From positions 372,001 to 436,000 of the forward strand of contig JAYQJE010000003.1 in assembly GCA_038142005.1 (NCBI GenBank): 64,000 bases of DNA, read 5' to 3'. Shown here in pieces: positions 9,647 to 18,288 of this stretch (position 1 is the stretch's first letter; every line of letters starts with the position of its first letter). The translations under genes were made by a program, and so were the position numbers. The stretch comes from SHAN690 sp023262195 (GTDB lineage: Bacteria > Bacteroidota > Bacteroidia > Flavobacteriales_G > Salibacteraceae). The notes below the pieces were generated by a model that saw only the letters and a program-made list of their open reading frames with translations, made no database searches and had not been told where the DNA came from.

Positions 9647-11069
9647 AAAACAAAAGACACTGAAGTCATCCTTCTCTGTTGAAGGTGTTGGACTTCATAC
9701 TGGTAAGAATACCAAGCTTACCGTTCATCCAGCAGACCCAAATCATTGGTATAGATTCAAGCGAGTCGATCTTCCAAATCAGCCCAGTATTAAGGCCGAT
9801 GCTGACAATGTGATTCATACCCAAAGGGGAACAACTCTGGGTAATGATAAAATGGAGGTGCACACCACAGAACATATACTTGCTGCACTCTGTGGGCTTG
9901 GTGTTGATAATGCCCTTATAGAATTGGATGGTCCAGAAGTGCCAATACTTGACGGTAGTTCAAAGATTTTTGTTGAAGCAATTGAGGGCGCAGGAATTGT
10001 TGATCAAGAAGAAGACAAAGAATACTACGTGCTCAAGGAGAACATAACCTTTGAAGACCCAGAGCGAGAAGTAGAAATGTTGGCCGTGCCTTCGCCTGAC
10101 TATCGCATTACAGTTATGGTCGACTATCGATCACCATTGCTTGGAACACAGCACGCCAGTATGTACAAGCTCAGCGAGTTCAAAGATGAATTCAGCCGCT
10201 GTAGAACATTTGTTTTCTTGCGTGAGCTCATGCAACTTGTGAATGCAGGTTTGGTAAAGGGAGGTGATGTGGATAATGCAATTGTAATGGTTGACACCCT
10301 TGATTTTAGCGAAGAAGAAAAAGATCGACTAGCTGCGGCATTTAATCGAGAAAGAGAAGAGCTGCAAAGTGTGGGTATTGGAATACTCAACAATGTGAAG
10401 TTGCACTTTCAGAATGAGCCCGCACGACACAAGCTTTTAGATATTGTTGGAGATTTGGCGCTTGTGGGCAAGCCAATACAGGGACACATTTTAGCGGCAA
10501 GACCAGGACACACCACGAATGTTGCATTCGCTAAGATTCTAAAAGATCTGATCAAAAAGGAACAGCGCGGAGCTCCTCAATTCGATTTAAACGCAGATGC
10601 AATTTATGGTATTACAGAGATAAGTGATATGCTTCCACATCGATACCCATTCTTATTGGTCGATAAGATCATAGAAATGGGTGACGATTATGTGGTTGGG
10701 GTGAAAAACGTTACCATGAATGAAGAGTTTTTCCAAGGTCACTTTCCGGGAAACCCGGTAATGCCTGGAGTACTACAAATCGAGGCTATGGCTCAAACAG
10801 GAGGAATTTTGACTATGAGTCAGATTGAAGATCCTTGGAACTACGAAACCCTTTTTGTAAAAATTGATAAAGTGAAGTTCAAGCGTAAAGTCGTTCCTGG
10901 AGATACGCTTGTGTTTAAATTGTCTCTTCTCGGACCTGTTAGACGAGGTATGGTGAATATGAAAGGAGAAGCTTACGTTCGCAACCAATTAGTGTCGGAA
11001 GGTGAGCTTATGGCACAAATCATTAAGGTGAGAAATGAAGAACGGGTTGCAAGCGAACATTCATCCTGA
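9639..11069 (+). CDS. lpxC: LpxC-FabZ fusion: UDP-3-O-acyl-GlcNAc deacetylase / 3-hydroxyacyl-ACP dehydratase
   Basis: A bifunctional 476-aa protein known from Bacteroidota. Residues 1 to about 310 are LpxC, the zinc amidase that commits UDP-3-O-acyl-GlcNAc to lipid A; zinc ligands are seen in EVHTTEHILAAL and in the later KLLDIVGDLALVG. Residues from about 325 are FabZ, the dehydratase of fatty acid elongation, with the hot-dog motif LPHRYPFLLVDKI and catalytic His in FFQGHFPGNPVMPGVL. Fusing the two balances 3-hydroxyacyl-ACP use between lipid A and phospholipid. The frame is intact. It overlaps lpxD by 8 bases (after repair) and lpxA by 35 bases, which implies translational coupling. Confidence 0.97.
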   Translation: MAEKQKTLKSSFSVEGVGLHTGKNTKLTVHPADPNHWYRFKRVDLPNQPSIKADADNVIHTQRGTTLGNDKMEVHTTEHILAALCGLGVDNALIELDGPEVPILDGSSKIFVEAIEGAGIVDQEEDKEYYVLKENITFEDPEREVEMLAVPSPDYRITVMVDYRSPLLGTQHASMYKLSEFKDEFSRCRTFVFLRELMQLVNAGLVKGGDVDNAIVMVDTLDFSEEEKDRLAAAFNREREELQSVGIGILNNVKLHFQNEPARHKLLDIVGDLALVGKPIQGHILAARPGHTTNVAFAKILKDLIKKEQRGAPQFDLNADAIYGITEISDMLPHRYPFLLVDKIIEMGDDYVVGVKNVTMNEEFFQGHFPGNPVMPGVLQIEAMAQTGGILTMSQIEDPWNYETLFVKIDKVKFKRKVVPGDTLVFKLSLLGPVRRGMVNMKGEAYVRNQLVSEGELMAQIIKVRNEERVASEHSS

Positions 11070-11814
11070 GGCTAAGATTGGCGAAGGTGTTATCATCGAG
11101 CCATTTACTACCATCTGTGCAGATGTTGAAATTGGCGATGGTACGTGGATCGGACCTAATGTGACCATTTTCGATGGCGCACGGATAGGTAAAAACTGTA
11201 AAATATTTCCAGGCGCAGTCATCTCTGCGGTTCCACAAGACTTAAAATATGCTGGCGAGCAGACCACCACTAACATCGGAGATAATACCACCATACGTGA
11301 ATGTGTAACAATAAACAAAGGCACCTCAGATAGGATGACTACCGATGTAGGCAGCAACTGTTTGTTGATGGCATATGTTCACGTAGCTCATGATTGCATA
11401 GTAGGCAACAATGTAATTCTGGCCAACTGTGTGAACTTGGCTGGGCATATTACCATCGAAGACTTCGCAATATTGGAAGGTATGGTGGCTGTGCAGCAGT
11501 TTGTTACAATTGGAGCGCACAGTTTTATAGCAGGCGGGTCATTGGTTAGAAAAAATGTACCACCATATGTACGTGCTGCTCGAGAACCTCTGGCGTACGT
11601 GGGTATAAATTCCGTTGGGCTTAAGAGAAGAGGGTTTAAGGAAGAAGTGATTCGAGAAATTGAGAATCTTTATCGAACCCTTTACGTTATGAATGATAAT
11701 ACCGCAAAGGGCATTCGCGCCATTCAAGATACACACTTAGAGAGCGAAGTGCGAAACCAAATTCTAGGGTTTGTTTCGCAATCAGAAAATGGCATCATGC
11801 GTGGTAAAAGCTGA
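11035..11814 (+). CDS. lpxA: LpxA, UDP-GlcNAc O-acyltransferase
   Basis: LpxA catalyses the first step of lipid A synthesis, placing a 3-hydroxyacyl chain on the 3-OH of UDP-GlcNAc. The 259-aa frame is intact and of normal length. It is a hexapeptide-repeat beta-helix with the catalytic histidine in LLMAYVHVAHDC and the acyl-chain ruler region FVTIGAHSFIAGGSLVRKNVPP. The C-terminal helical domain is seen from about residue 190 (NSVGLKRRGFKEEVIREIENLY). The start at 11035 lies inside the lpxC-fabZ gene; homologs begin about here, shortly before the first hexapeptides (ANIHPEAKIGEG). Its stop TGA shares one base with the ATG of the next gene. Confidence 0.96.
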   Translation: MKNGLQANIHPEAKIGEGVIIEPFTTICADVEIGDGTWIGPNVTIFDGARIGKNCKIFPGAVISAVPQDLKYAGEQTTTNIGDNTTIRECVTINKGTSDRMTTDVGSNCLLMAYVHVAHDCIVGNNVILANCVNLAGHITIEDFAILEGMVAVQQFVTIGAHSFIAGGSLVRKNVPPYVRAAREPLAYVGINSVGLKRRGFKEEVIREIENLYRTLYVMNDNTAKGIRAIQDTHLESEVRNQILGFVSQSENGIMRGKS

Positions 11815-12428
11815 TGAATGTTTCGTTAGATAGGGTTGGTAAATACTACACAGGAGACTGGATATTCCAAAATGTTTCTGCCCAATTTGAAGCGAATAGT
11901 ATTTATGGAATAATTGGACATAATGGAAGTGGGAAATCAACGCTTCTACAGATTATTGCTGGATTTATCACCCCAAATTTTGGGGTAGTTTCATATAACA
12001 ACGGAAGCACTGCGGTTGAAGCTGTTTATCGTAATCTTTCACTTTGCACGCCATATTTAAGCATGGCAAATGAATTCACCATCGAAGAAACAATTGAGCA
12101 GCATATGCAGCACAAGTCGTTGATGCCAGGATACACACTTGAGTCAATTCTTGAGGATACAAGTCTAGTCGACCATAGGCATAAAACCTTAGCGAAACTT
12201 AGTTCGGGCATGGCGCAAAGACTCAAACTGGCCTTAGCCATTTTCACCAATTCTTCATTGCTGATACTCGATGAACCTTGCTCAAATCTTGATAGCCAAT
12301 GGAGCGAATGGTATGCTCGAAAAATCGAACAATGCAGTAAGGATAGGACAATTATTATTGGCTCAAATAACAACACCATCGAGCTTGGCCTTTGCAATCA
12401 GTCGCACTTAGATATCAGCGCTCACTGA
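11814..12428 (+). CDS. Orphan ABC transporter ATP-binding protein downstream of lpxA
   Basis: A stand-alone ABC ATPase of 204 aa. Walker A is GHNGSGKSTL (about residue 35), the signature is weak but present as LSSGMAQRLKLALA, and Walker B is LLILDEPCSNLD. No membrane partner lies next to it, so its transporter and substrate are unknown. It is the last gene of the lpx operon: its ATG overlaps the lpxA stop by one base (TGATG), so the two are likely co-translated. The position suggests an envelope or lipid role, but that is inference from location. The 3' end overlaps the convergent secreted protein gene by 14 bp. The protein is short for the class, ending soon after the D-loop and a weak switch region. 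Confidence 0.85.
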   Translation: MNVSLDRVGKYYTGDWIFQNVSAQFEANSIYGIIGHNGSGKSTLLQIIAGFITPNFGVVSYNNGSTAVEAVYRNLSLCTPYLSMANEFTIEETIEQHMQHKSLMPGYTLESILEDTSLVDHRHKTLAKLSSGMAQRLKLALAIFTNSSLLILDEPCSNLDSQWSEWYARKIEQCSKDRTIIIGSNNNTIELGLCNQSHLDISAH

Positions 12429-15024
12429 AAATAGTCAGGTCTCCTCTCATTTGTGGAAACTCATCAGAAGTTATGACATAATAATATGTACCCGATGGCT
12501 CATCCTTAGGATACCAGTCATTTTGATATCCTACTTGGTCGAGCACTTTGTTTCCCCACCGATTGTATACCGTGATCCTCGAATCTGGAAATGCTTCAAT
12601 ATTATTGATCACGAAGATGTCATTCTCACCGTCACCATTTGGTGTAATAACATTTGGAACTGACAAACAGTGGTCTACCTCTATCGATACAGAATCAGTA
12701 ATTGAATTGCCACACTGATCCGTGATGGTAAAGTAATGCACATTGGTTTGCTGGCTTGTAATGCTGTATAGACCATTGTCTATTTCTAAAAACTCCTCCC
12801 CAATTAAATTTGGGATTTTCCAAGTCCAATCAAAATCATAATCGCCCGCACCCCCGTATCCAAGCAACTCAACGATATACTCGTCCCCATAGCAAACTTT
12901 AGTTCCACCCGATACGCTAATTCTTAAATCCCCAAACTCTGTGATAAGCAAGGTAGTGGCCGCTGTATCTATATTTTGGCATGCATCATATACTGTAACA
13001 AAATATCTTACAGAGACATCAGACCCAGCTATGAAACTTGAACTTGTATCACCAGTAGACCATAGATAACTATAAGGCCTTAATCCTCCATCGGCAATGG
13101 CCAAAACCCGAACTGCATCGTTTGGACAATCAGGGTTCACATCTGGTGCAAAAACATTGAGTGTATCAACCTCGAATGCCGCGATCGATATATCCTTATC
13201 CGTGACTCTTCCACAAACATCTCTAGCCCAAACTTTTAGGATGGTATCATTATCTATTTGAAAACGCTGGTTGGATGAGTCGTTAAAGATAGGGTTGGAC
13301 AAATCCCATGAATACTCATACGGATTAGCACCAGATGTGGCATATGTTTTTATGTAAAGCCAAGCACCTTTGCAATACTCAATACTATCAGGAGCAACGA
13401 TTTTGAAGTCTTTCACTTTCTGAACACTTACCGCAGCAGTATCAGTGCCAGTAACCCCGCATAGATCTGTCACCGTGATGGACACAATCATAAAACTATC
13501 TACAGTAAAATCACTTGATTTTGTGGTATCACCATTGGACCATTGGTAACTAAAGGGAGCCACACCAAGGCTGTCAATTACATCAAGCGTTAACAAATCT
13601 CCTTTACATTTAACCGTAGTATCATTAATGATGGTGGGCCATGGTCCAGGAGAATAGTTTTTAAAGACCAAAACCGTATCCACATTTGAAAACAACCCAC
13701 AGCTATCCCAAACCTCTACAGCAAAGGTATCTACACCTGCACCGGGTGATAGGTTGACCGTAATCGAATCCCCCGTTTGGCCCGTATTCCAAGTGTAAGT
13801 GAATGGCGGTGGACCACCTCCTTGCGCCACACTGCTTATGTCGAGTGAATTGACTGGACAATCAAACGCAGTATCTGGTGTGGTAACCAAGCCAAAATCT
13901 GGCACATCATAGATATACATGGTTCCTGTACTGGTGAATGTATCGTTGCACGAGGTTATGGTGATAGCACTGATGGTTATAAACTCAACGCCCTCATTTA
14001 GGCCATCAAAATATGGTGATATGACAATGGTAGTATCAAACACTCCCGGTACGAGGATAATTGTATCAGGTAAAGTGTCAAAATCTACCCCATTGGTTGC
14101 CGTACCCGAATATTGAATAAATGTCACTGAAGTATCACTCGTATCACTTCTATTAAAGTTTATTGCCGCTTCGCCACATCCTTCGTTTATGGTGCTATCA
14201 CCATTCACTGTAGCGATATTCACTTCTATCAGGTTGGACCCAAAACTTCCACCTTCAAGAAAAACCCCTGAATCCCACACGCCATCACCGCCATCGCCTA
14301 TGGCTAATTTAATATGGTATGTGTCGGTGCAATTCACAGGGTATGATGCCTGAAGTTTGACCGTCAAACCATCATATTCCAGTGTACCAGAGTTGAGCTG
14401 ATCATTATTTATATAATAAGCCGAATTGGAACCAAGATTTACTGTATTAATACTGACACCCGTGTTTGTACCAGGAATCAAAGCAATATTTACCGCGTCA
14501 TTCGCATAACCTTGACCACCCGAAATTCCAGGACCAGATAAAAAGAACCCAAATGCATCATTTACACCAGCGTTTACGAATTCGTTGTATTCCTCACTAG
14601 CGAAAATGTAGTTGAATCGAACTGTATCTCCTGCCGGAACAAAATCAAACTCCAAAATTGCCGCGTCAAAGCTAGTATTGCCACCAAGTAAAAATAGATC
14701 ATTATCTCCAGGCACACCTAGACCCGAACTCGTACTGCCACTTGTGTTTGGTCCAGGTGCATCTAAAACATCACCTGTCCCAAGAATAAGACCATAAGCC
14801 ATATTAATGCTTGTATTGTTAGAGGTAAACTCGCCAATTTGTGCCGAATCCGTTGTAAACGTGGCATTAAAGGCTTCCACCCCACTTCCAAGAAGTACCT
14901 CTTCCACATAGTAGCTCGCCCAATTACCCGATTGTTGAGCGCTGGTTATATTGAGTTGGGCACTTGCCTTTAAGGCAAATACTAATGTGGCACATGCCAA
15001 CAATATGGGGGCAAGTGATTTCAC
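12415..15024 (-). CDS. Large secreted protein: choice-of-anchor L domain, PKD-like repeats, T9SS type B sorting domain
   Basis: An intact 869-aa exported protein. A signal peptide (MKSLAPILLACATLVFALKASA) precedes a choice-of-anchor L type domain (about residues 25-275) with the hallmark stretches NTSINMAYGLILGTGD, VRFNYIFASEEYNEF and NDAFGFFLSGPG. A Calx-beta-like segment follows (about 275-375), then about four PKD/SprB-like repeats with the recurring pattern YxWxTGDT followed by a cysteine segment. The last 80 residues are the gliding-type C-terminal domain VPNVITPNGDGENDIF...ITVYNRWGNKV, the type B signal for the type IX secretion system. The product is probably displayed on or released from the cell surface. 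Its target is unknown. It converges on the lpx operon with a 14-bp overlap. Confidence 0.9.
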   Translation of the reverse strand: MKSLAPILLACATLVFALKASAQLNITSAQQSGNWASYYVEEVLLGSGVEAFNATFTTDSAQIGEFTSNNTSINMAYGLILGTGDVLDAPGPNTSGSTSSGLGVPGDNDLFLLGGNTSFDAAILEFDFVPAGDTVRFNYIFASEEYNEFVNAGVNDAFGFFLSGPGISGGQGYANDAVNIALIPGTNTGVSINTVNLGSNSAYYINNDQLNSGTLEYDGLTVKLQASYPVNCTDTYHIKLAIGDGGDGVWDSGVFLEGGSFGSNLIEVNIATVNGDSTINEGCGEAAINFNRSDTSDTSVTFIQYSGTATNGVDFDTLPDTIILVPGVFDTTIVISPYFDGLNEGVEFITISAITITSCNDTFTSTGTMYIYDVPDFGLVTTPDTAFDCPVNSLDISSVAQGGGPPPFTYTWNTGQTGDSITVNLSPGAGVDTFAVEVWDSCGLFSNVDTVLVFKNYSPGPWPTIINDTTVKCKGDLLTLDVIDSLGVAPFSYQWSNGDTTKSSDFTVDSFMIVSITVTDLCGVTGTDTAAVSVQKVKDFKIVAPDSIEYCKGAWLYIKTYATSGANPYEYSWDLSNPIFNDSSNQRFQIDNDTILKVWARDVCGRVTDKDISIAAFEVDTLNVFAPDVNPDCPNDAVRVLAIADGGLRPYSYLWSTGDTSSSFIAGSDVSVRYFVTVYDACQNIDTAATTLLITEFGDLRISVSGGTKVCYGDEYIVELLGYGGAGDYDFDWTWKIPNLIGEEFLEIDNGLYSITSQQTNVHYFTITDQCGNSITDSVSIEVDHCLSVPNVITPNGDGENDIFVINNIEAFPDSRITVYNRWGNKVLDQVGYQNDWYPKDEPSGTYYYVITSDEFPQMRGDLTIFSER

Positions 15025-15060
15025 TAATATTAAAGACGGTATTTGGAAATCGAAGTTGTA

Positions 15061-15558
15061 TTAAACACCACGAACTTCGTCAGACATTTCCTGTACCTTT
15101 TTCTTTAAGTCATTTTTGTAGGAAATGAGTAGGTCCTGAACTGCATTGTCAGATGCTCCGATAATTTGAGCAGCGAGGATTCCGGCATTCTTGGCACCGT
15201 TAAGCGCCACCGTAGCCACAGGTACACCACCTGGCATTTGTAAAATGGAAAGCACACTGTCCCAACCATCGATTGAGTTAGAAGATTTCACCGGAACTCC
15301 AATTACAGGCAACGGGGTTACTGAGGCTACCATACCGGGTAAATGCGCTGCACCACCCGCCCCTGCAATGATCACTTGGAGTCCACGCAGATGCGCTTTT
15401 TGAGCATAATCCATCATTTTCTCGGGTGTTCGATGTGCAGAGACCACATCAATTTCATAGGATATATTGAATTCTTGCAGCATATCTGCTGCTGCTTGCA
15501 TAATTGGAAGATCGCTCTTACTCCCCATTATAATACCAACGCGTGCCTCATTTGCCAT
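15061..15558 (-). CDS. purE: PurE, N5-carboxyaminoimidazole ribonucleotide mutase
   Basis: PurE converts N5-CAIR to CAIR in purine synthesis. The 165-aa frame is intact. It shows the class I signature GIIMGSKSDLPIM near the N-terminus, VVSAHRTPEKM with the catalytic His, GAGGAAHLPGMVAS and the loop PVKSSNSIDGWDSVLSILQMP. It lies downstream of purK in the same direction with a 35-bp gap, so PurK can hand its unstable product to PurE. Confidence 0.97.
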   Translation of the reverse strand: MANEARVGIIMGSKSDLPIMQAAADMLQEFNISYEIDVVSAHRTPEKMMDYAQKAHLRGLQVIIAGAGGAAHLPGMVASVTPLPVIGVPVKSSNSIDGWDSVLSILQMPGGVPVATVALNGAKNAGILAAQIIGASDNAVQDLLISYKNDLKKKVQEMSDEVRGV

Positions 15559-15593
15559 AAAGCAAAGAAAGTAGAAAATCGGCTATCGATGGC

Positions 15594-16716
15594 CTAAACC
15601 TTGGAAACTACCTTGAGCATTTCTTTTACTCGCTGAGCCTTCACTAAAGCATCTTCGGCAGTATTGTCAAGTACCGTAACATGGCCCATTTTTCTGTGTG
15701 GTTTGGTAAGTGCTTTGCCATAAATGTGCGGAAACACCCCGTCTCAGCGATGGCATGGTCCATTCCATCATAAAATGCAGGGCCTTCAAACCCCTTCTCG
15801 CCCAGCAGATTAATCATCGCTGCAGCAGTTCGTAATACTGTATTACCAAGAGGCCAATTGAGGATGGATCTTAAATGTTGATCATACTGGCTGGTAAAAC
15901 AGGCCTCAATGGTATGATGACCACTATTGTGCGGCCTTGGCGCAATTTCGTTGATGAGGACTTTGCCAGTTTTGTCTACAAAAAGTTCAACAGCAAGCAA
16001 GCCTACCATTTCCATTTTAGCTATCAAATCCTCAGCCAGCTGCCGAGCCTGTGATTCAACTTCAACTCCAATACGGGCAGGACTGACCAAATAATCAACA
16101 AGGTTCGCTTCTGGATTAAAAACCAACTCAACAACAGGAAAAGACTTGATTTGCCATCAGCATTCCTCGAAACTAAAACAGCCAGTTCAAGCGCGTCTTC
16201 AACCCACGATTCAAGTACGCTTGGCGCATCGAAGGCATCACTGAGATCGTCCTTAGATTTTAACGGGGTAACGCCTTTACCATCATACCCACCTACCCTC
16301 ATTTTTTGCATCACTGGTAACAAGTGAAGGTGCTCCTGTATTTCTACTTTATTCTCTACCAATGCGAAATCGGCTGTTGGCAGATTATTGTCTCGATAAA
16401 ACTGCTTTTGCAAACCTTTATCGCGAATCATCTCCAAGATGTGTGGCTGAGGATAGACCTTAATTCCGTCTGCTTCCAATCGTTTCAACCCCTCAATTGA
16501 TACATTCTCAATTTCAATAGTGACCACATCACAGTCTTTACCCAAGTTGTAAACGGCTTCTGCATCATTTCGATCAGCACAAACAAATTGATGTGCTATT
16601 TGGCTACATGGTGCTTCTGGATCAGGATCCAAGACATGAAACTCAAGGCCATAATTTAGACCGTTTTGTATAAACATTCGACCCAGTTGGCCACCACCTA
16701 TAATGCCAATTTTCAT
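15594..16716 (-). CDS. purK: PurK, N5-carboxyaminoimidazole ribonucleotide synthase, two frameshifts
   Basis: PurK is an ATP-grasp enzyme that makes N5-CAIR from AIR, bicarbonate and ATP. The N-terminal part (16024-16716) starts MKIGIIGGGQLGRMF and includes the ATP-grasp stretch VMQKMRVGGYDGKGV. The second part (15644-16126) carries VELFVDKTGKVLINEIAPRPHNSGHHTIEA. Two homopolymer errors break it. One T is missing on the coding strand at 16139-16142, and its repair gives SSLFPVVELVFNPEANL. One G is missing at 15737-15740, and its repair gives AETGVFPHIYGKALTKPHRKMGHVTV. With both fixed the frame ends at a TAG at 15594-15596, about 375 aa, the usual length. It forms an operon with purE. Confidence 0.94.
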
Positions 16717-16796
16717 TTTGCGAAGATATTCGAGGACCCTAGCAGACCAATAAGATTGAATGAAATATTATTTCACGGCTTTCGTTCTTTTGCACT

Positions 16797-17513
16797 GTGG
16801 CAAGCTCAAAGTCATTTATTTCACTTTTGGTCGTCATCCTAGTCAGCGGATCGGTGCTAGGTCAACGGGATATTCCCGACAATTTGCCCAAATTCGACAA
16901 TAAGAAGATCCATTTTGGTTTCCAGCTCGGATCAAGCGTTAATGGTTTTACCATCGATCAAGACCTGACTCGATCTGATTCACTCATCAGACTTGAAACT
17001 GGCACACAACCGGGCTTGATTATTCATGCCCTTACTGAGCTCCACCTCGGCCCATATTTCGGAATTAGGTTTACACCTGGTATTGCTTTTGCCGCAAGAG
17101 ATCTTACCTATTATTATTCCTCTCAAAAAAGACCTGAACCGGTGGTAAAAACCATCGAATCGACCTTTATTGAAGCGCCCATCTTACTTAAGTATCGATC
17201 AAAACGCGTAAACAACTTCGCGCAATATGTGATGGTTGGTTTCAACTATGGATTCGACCTCGCCTCGCAACAGTTTACAGACAATGATGTGGATGAGCGT
17301 GGCGAGCGTATAGTCAAGATCAAACAACAGAATTACAATATTGAAGTGGGCACAGGATTGGACTTTTTCCTCGAATACTTCAAGTTTTCTCCTGAACTAA
17401 AATTCAGTTATGGTCTCAACAATGTGATCGTTCCAGAACAGACTGAATTCTCAGCCCCGGTAGTGGACCTTCGTTCAAGAATCTTTGTGTTCGCACTCAA
17501 TTTTGAGGGCTGA
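16797..17513 (+). CDS. porT: PorT-family outer membrane protein of the type IX secretion system
   Basis: A 238-aa protein with an N-terminal signal segment (SFISLLVVILVSGSVLG) and an alternating-residue pattern typical of an 8-strand outer membrane beta-barrel. The stretch LPKFDNKKIHFGFQLGSSVNGF, followed by LHLGPYFGIRFTPGIAFAARDLTYYY, matches what I know of PorT, a protein needed for T9SS-dependent export in Porphyromonas and gliding bacteria. The start is a GTG at 16797; no in-frame ATG lies near the signal peptide. The gene is alone on its strand between purK and a methyltransferase gene, overlapping the latter's 3' end by 17 bp. A more general outer membrane barrel is the alternative. Confidence 0.78.
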   Translation: MASSKSFISLLVVILVSGSVLGQRDIPDNLPKFDNKKIHFGFQLGSSVNGFTIDQDLTRSDSLIRLETGTQPGLIIHALTELHLGPYFGIRFTPGIAFAARDLTYYYSSQKRPEPVVKTIESTFIEAPILLKYRSKRVNNFAQYVMVGFNYGFDLASQQFTDNDVDERGERIVKIKQQNYNIEVGTGLDFFLEYFKFSPELKFSYGLNNVIVPEQTEFSAPVVDLRSRIFVFALNFEG

Positions 17514-18240
17514 CCCACGCGCTCATTAAAATACCAGCAGCTATTGCTGCATTTAATGACTCGGCCTTTCCATGCCGCCTTATGGACACAGAGCTATCAA
17601 GTATATTTTTAACTGCTGAACTCAATCCATTCGCTTCATTTCCAATCACCAAACAACCAGTACCAATTTCTTGAAGTGACTCGGGTTTTTCACCGCTCAT
17701 CTCGGCACCTACTATTTTATAGCCCACGCCATTCAAATCCTTGAGATCATCAATGGTGATTTCAAAGAATTGAGCCCTAAAGAAACTTCCCATACTTGAT
17801 TGAACTACCTTAGGATTATAAATATCCACACAATCGCCAATAAGAAAAACTATATTGATCCCGAACCAATCCGCAGTTCGAATGATGGTACCTAAATTTC
17901 CTGGGTCGCGAAGGTTGTCTACCGCGATGGCTTTGGTGGTTGCGAGCTGTAATATGTCTCTTGTTCGCTTTGGCATATGTACACATGCCAAAGCAGGCGA
18001 TGGATTTACTAGATTGGAAATCTGCTTCATCTCTGAGGCCGTAATTTCACTACCGAGTGCGAGTTGCATACCCAAATCACTCTTTACAGACTTAGTGAAA
18101 TAACATCGCGATACCTCAAAATTCGAATCGATGGCCTCTTTCACCAACTTTTCGCCTTCCACCAAAAATGCACCTGCCCGGTCACGCCCTTTCTTTGAGT
18201 GTAGTTTCTGAAGGTTTTTTATTTCACTTTTAGAAAGCAT
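17497..18240 (-). CDS. SpoU/TrmH-family RNA 2'-O-methyltransferase
   Basis: A SAM-dependent RNA ribose methyltransferase with a trefoil-knot (SPOUT) fold. Motif 1 is DNLRDPGNLGTIIRTADWFG, motif 2 is CLVIGNEANGLS and motif 3 is IRRHGKAESLNAAIAAGIL. An N-terminal substrate-binding segment covers about residues 1-90. Which rRNA or tRNA site it modifies cannot be told. I chose ATG 18240 (MLSKSEIKNLQKL), which matches where homologs begin. An in-frame TTG at 18273 would add 11 residues. The gene is divergent from tamL, with the start codons about 48 bp apart, and its 3' end overlaps porT by 17 bp. Confidence 0.9.
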   Translation of the reverse strand: MLSKSEIKNLQKLHSKKGRDRAGAFLVEGEKLVKEAIDSNFEVSRCYFTKSVKSDLGMQLALGSEITASEMKQISNLVNPSPALACVHMPKRTRDILQLATTKAIAVDNLRDPGNLGTIIRTADWFGINIVFLIGDCVDIYNPKVVQSSMGSFFRAQFFEITIDDLKDLNGVGYKIVGAEMSGEKPESLQEIGTGCLVIGNEANGLSSAVKNILDSSVSIRRHGKAESLNAAIAAGILMSAWVSPQN

Positions 18241-18288
18241 GCGGCCTTGAGTATCTCTTAGTTTTGATGCCAAATATAACGTGGCTCA

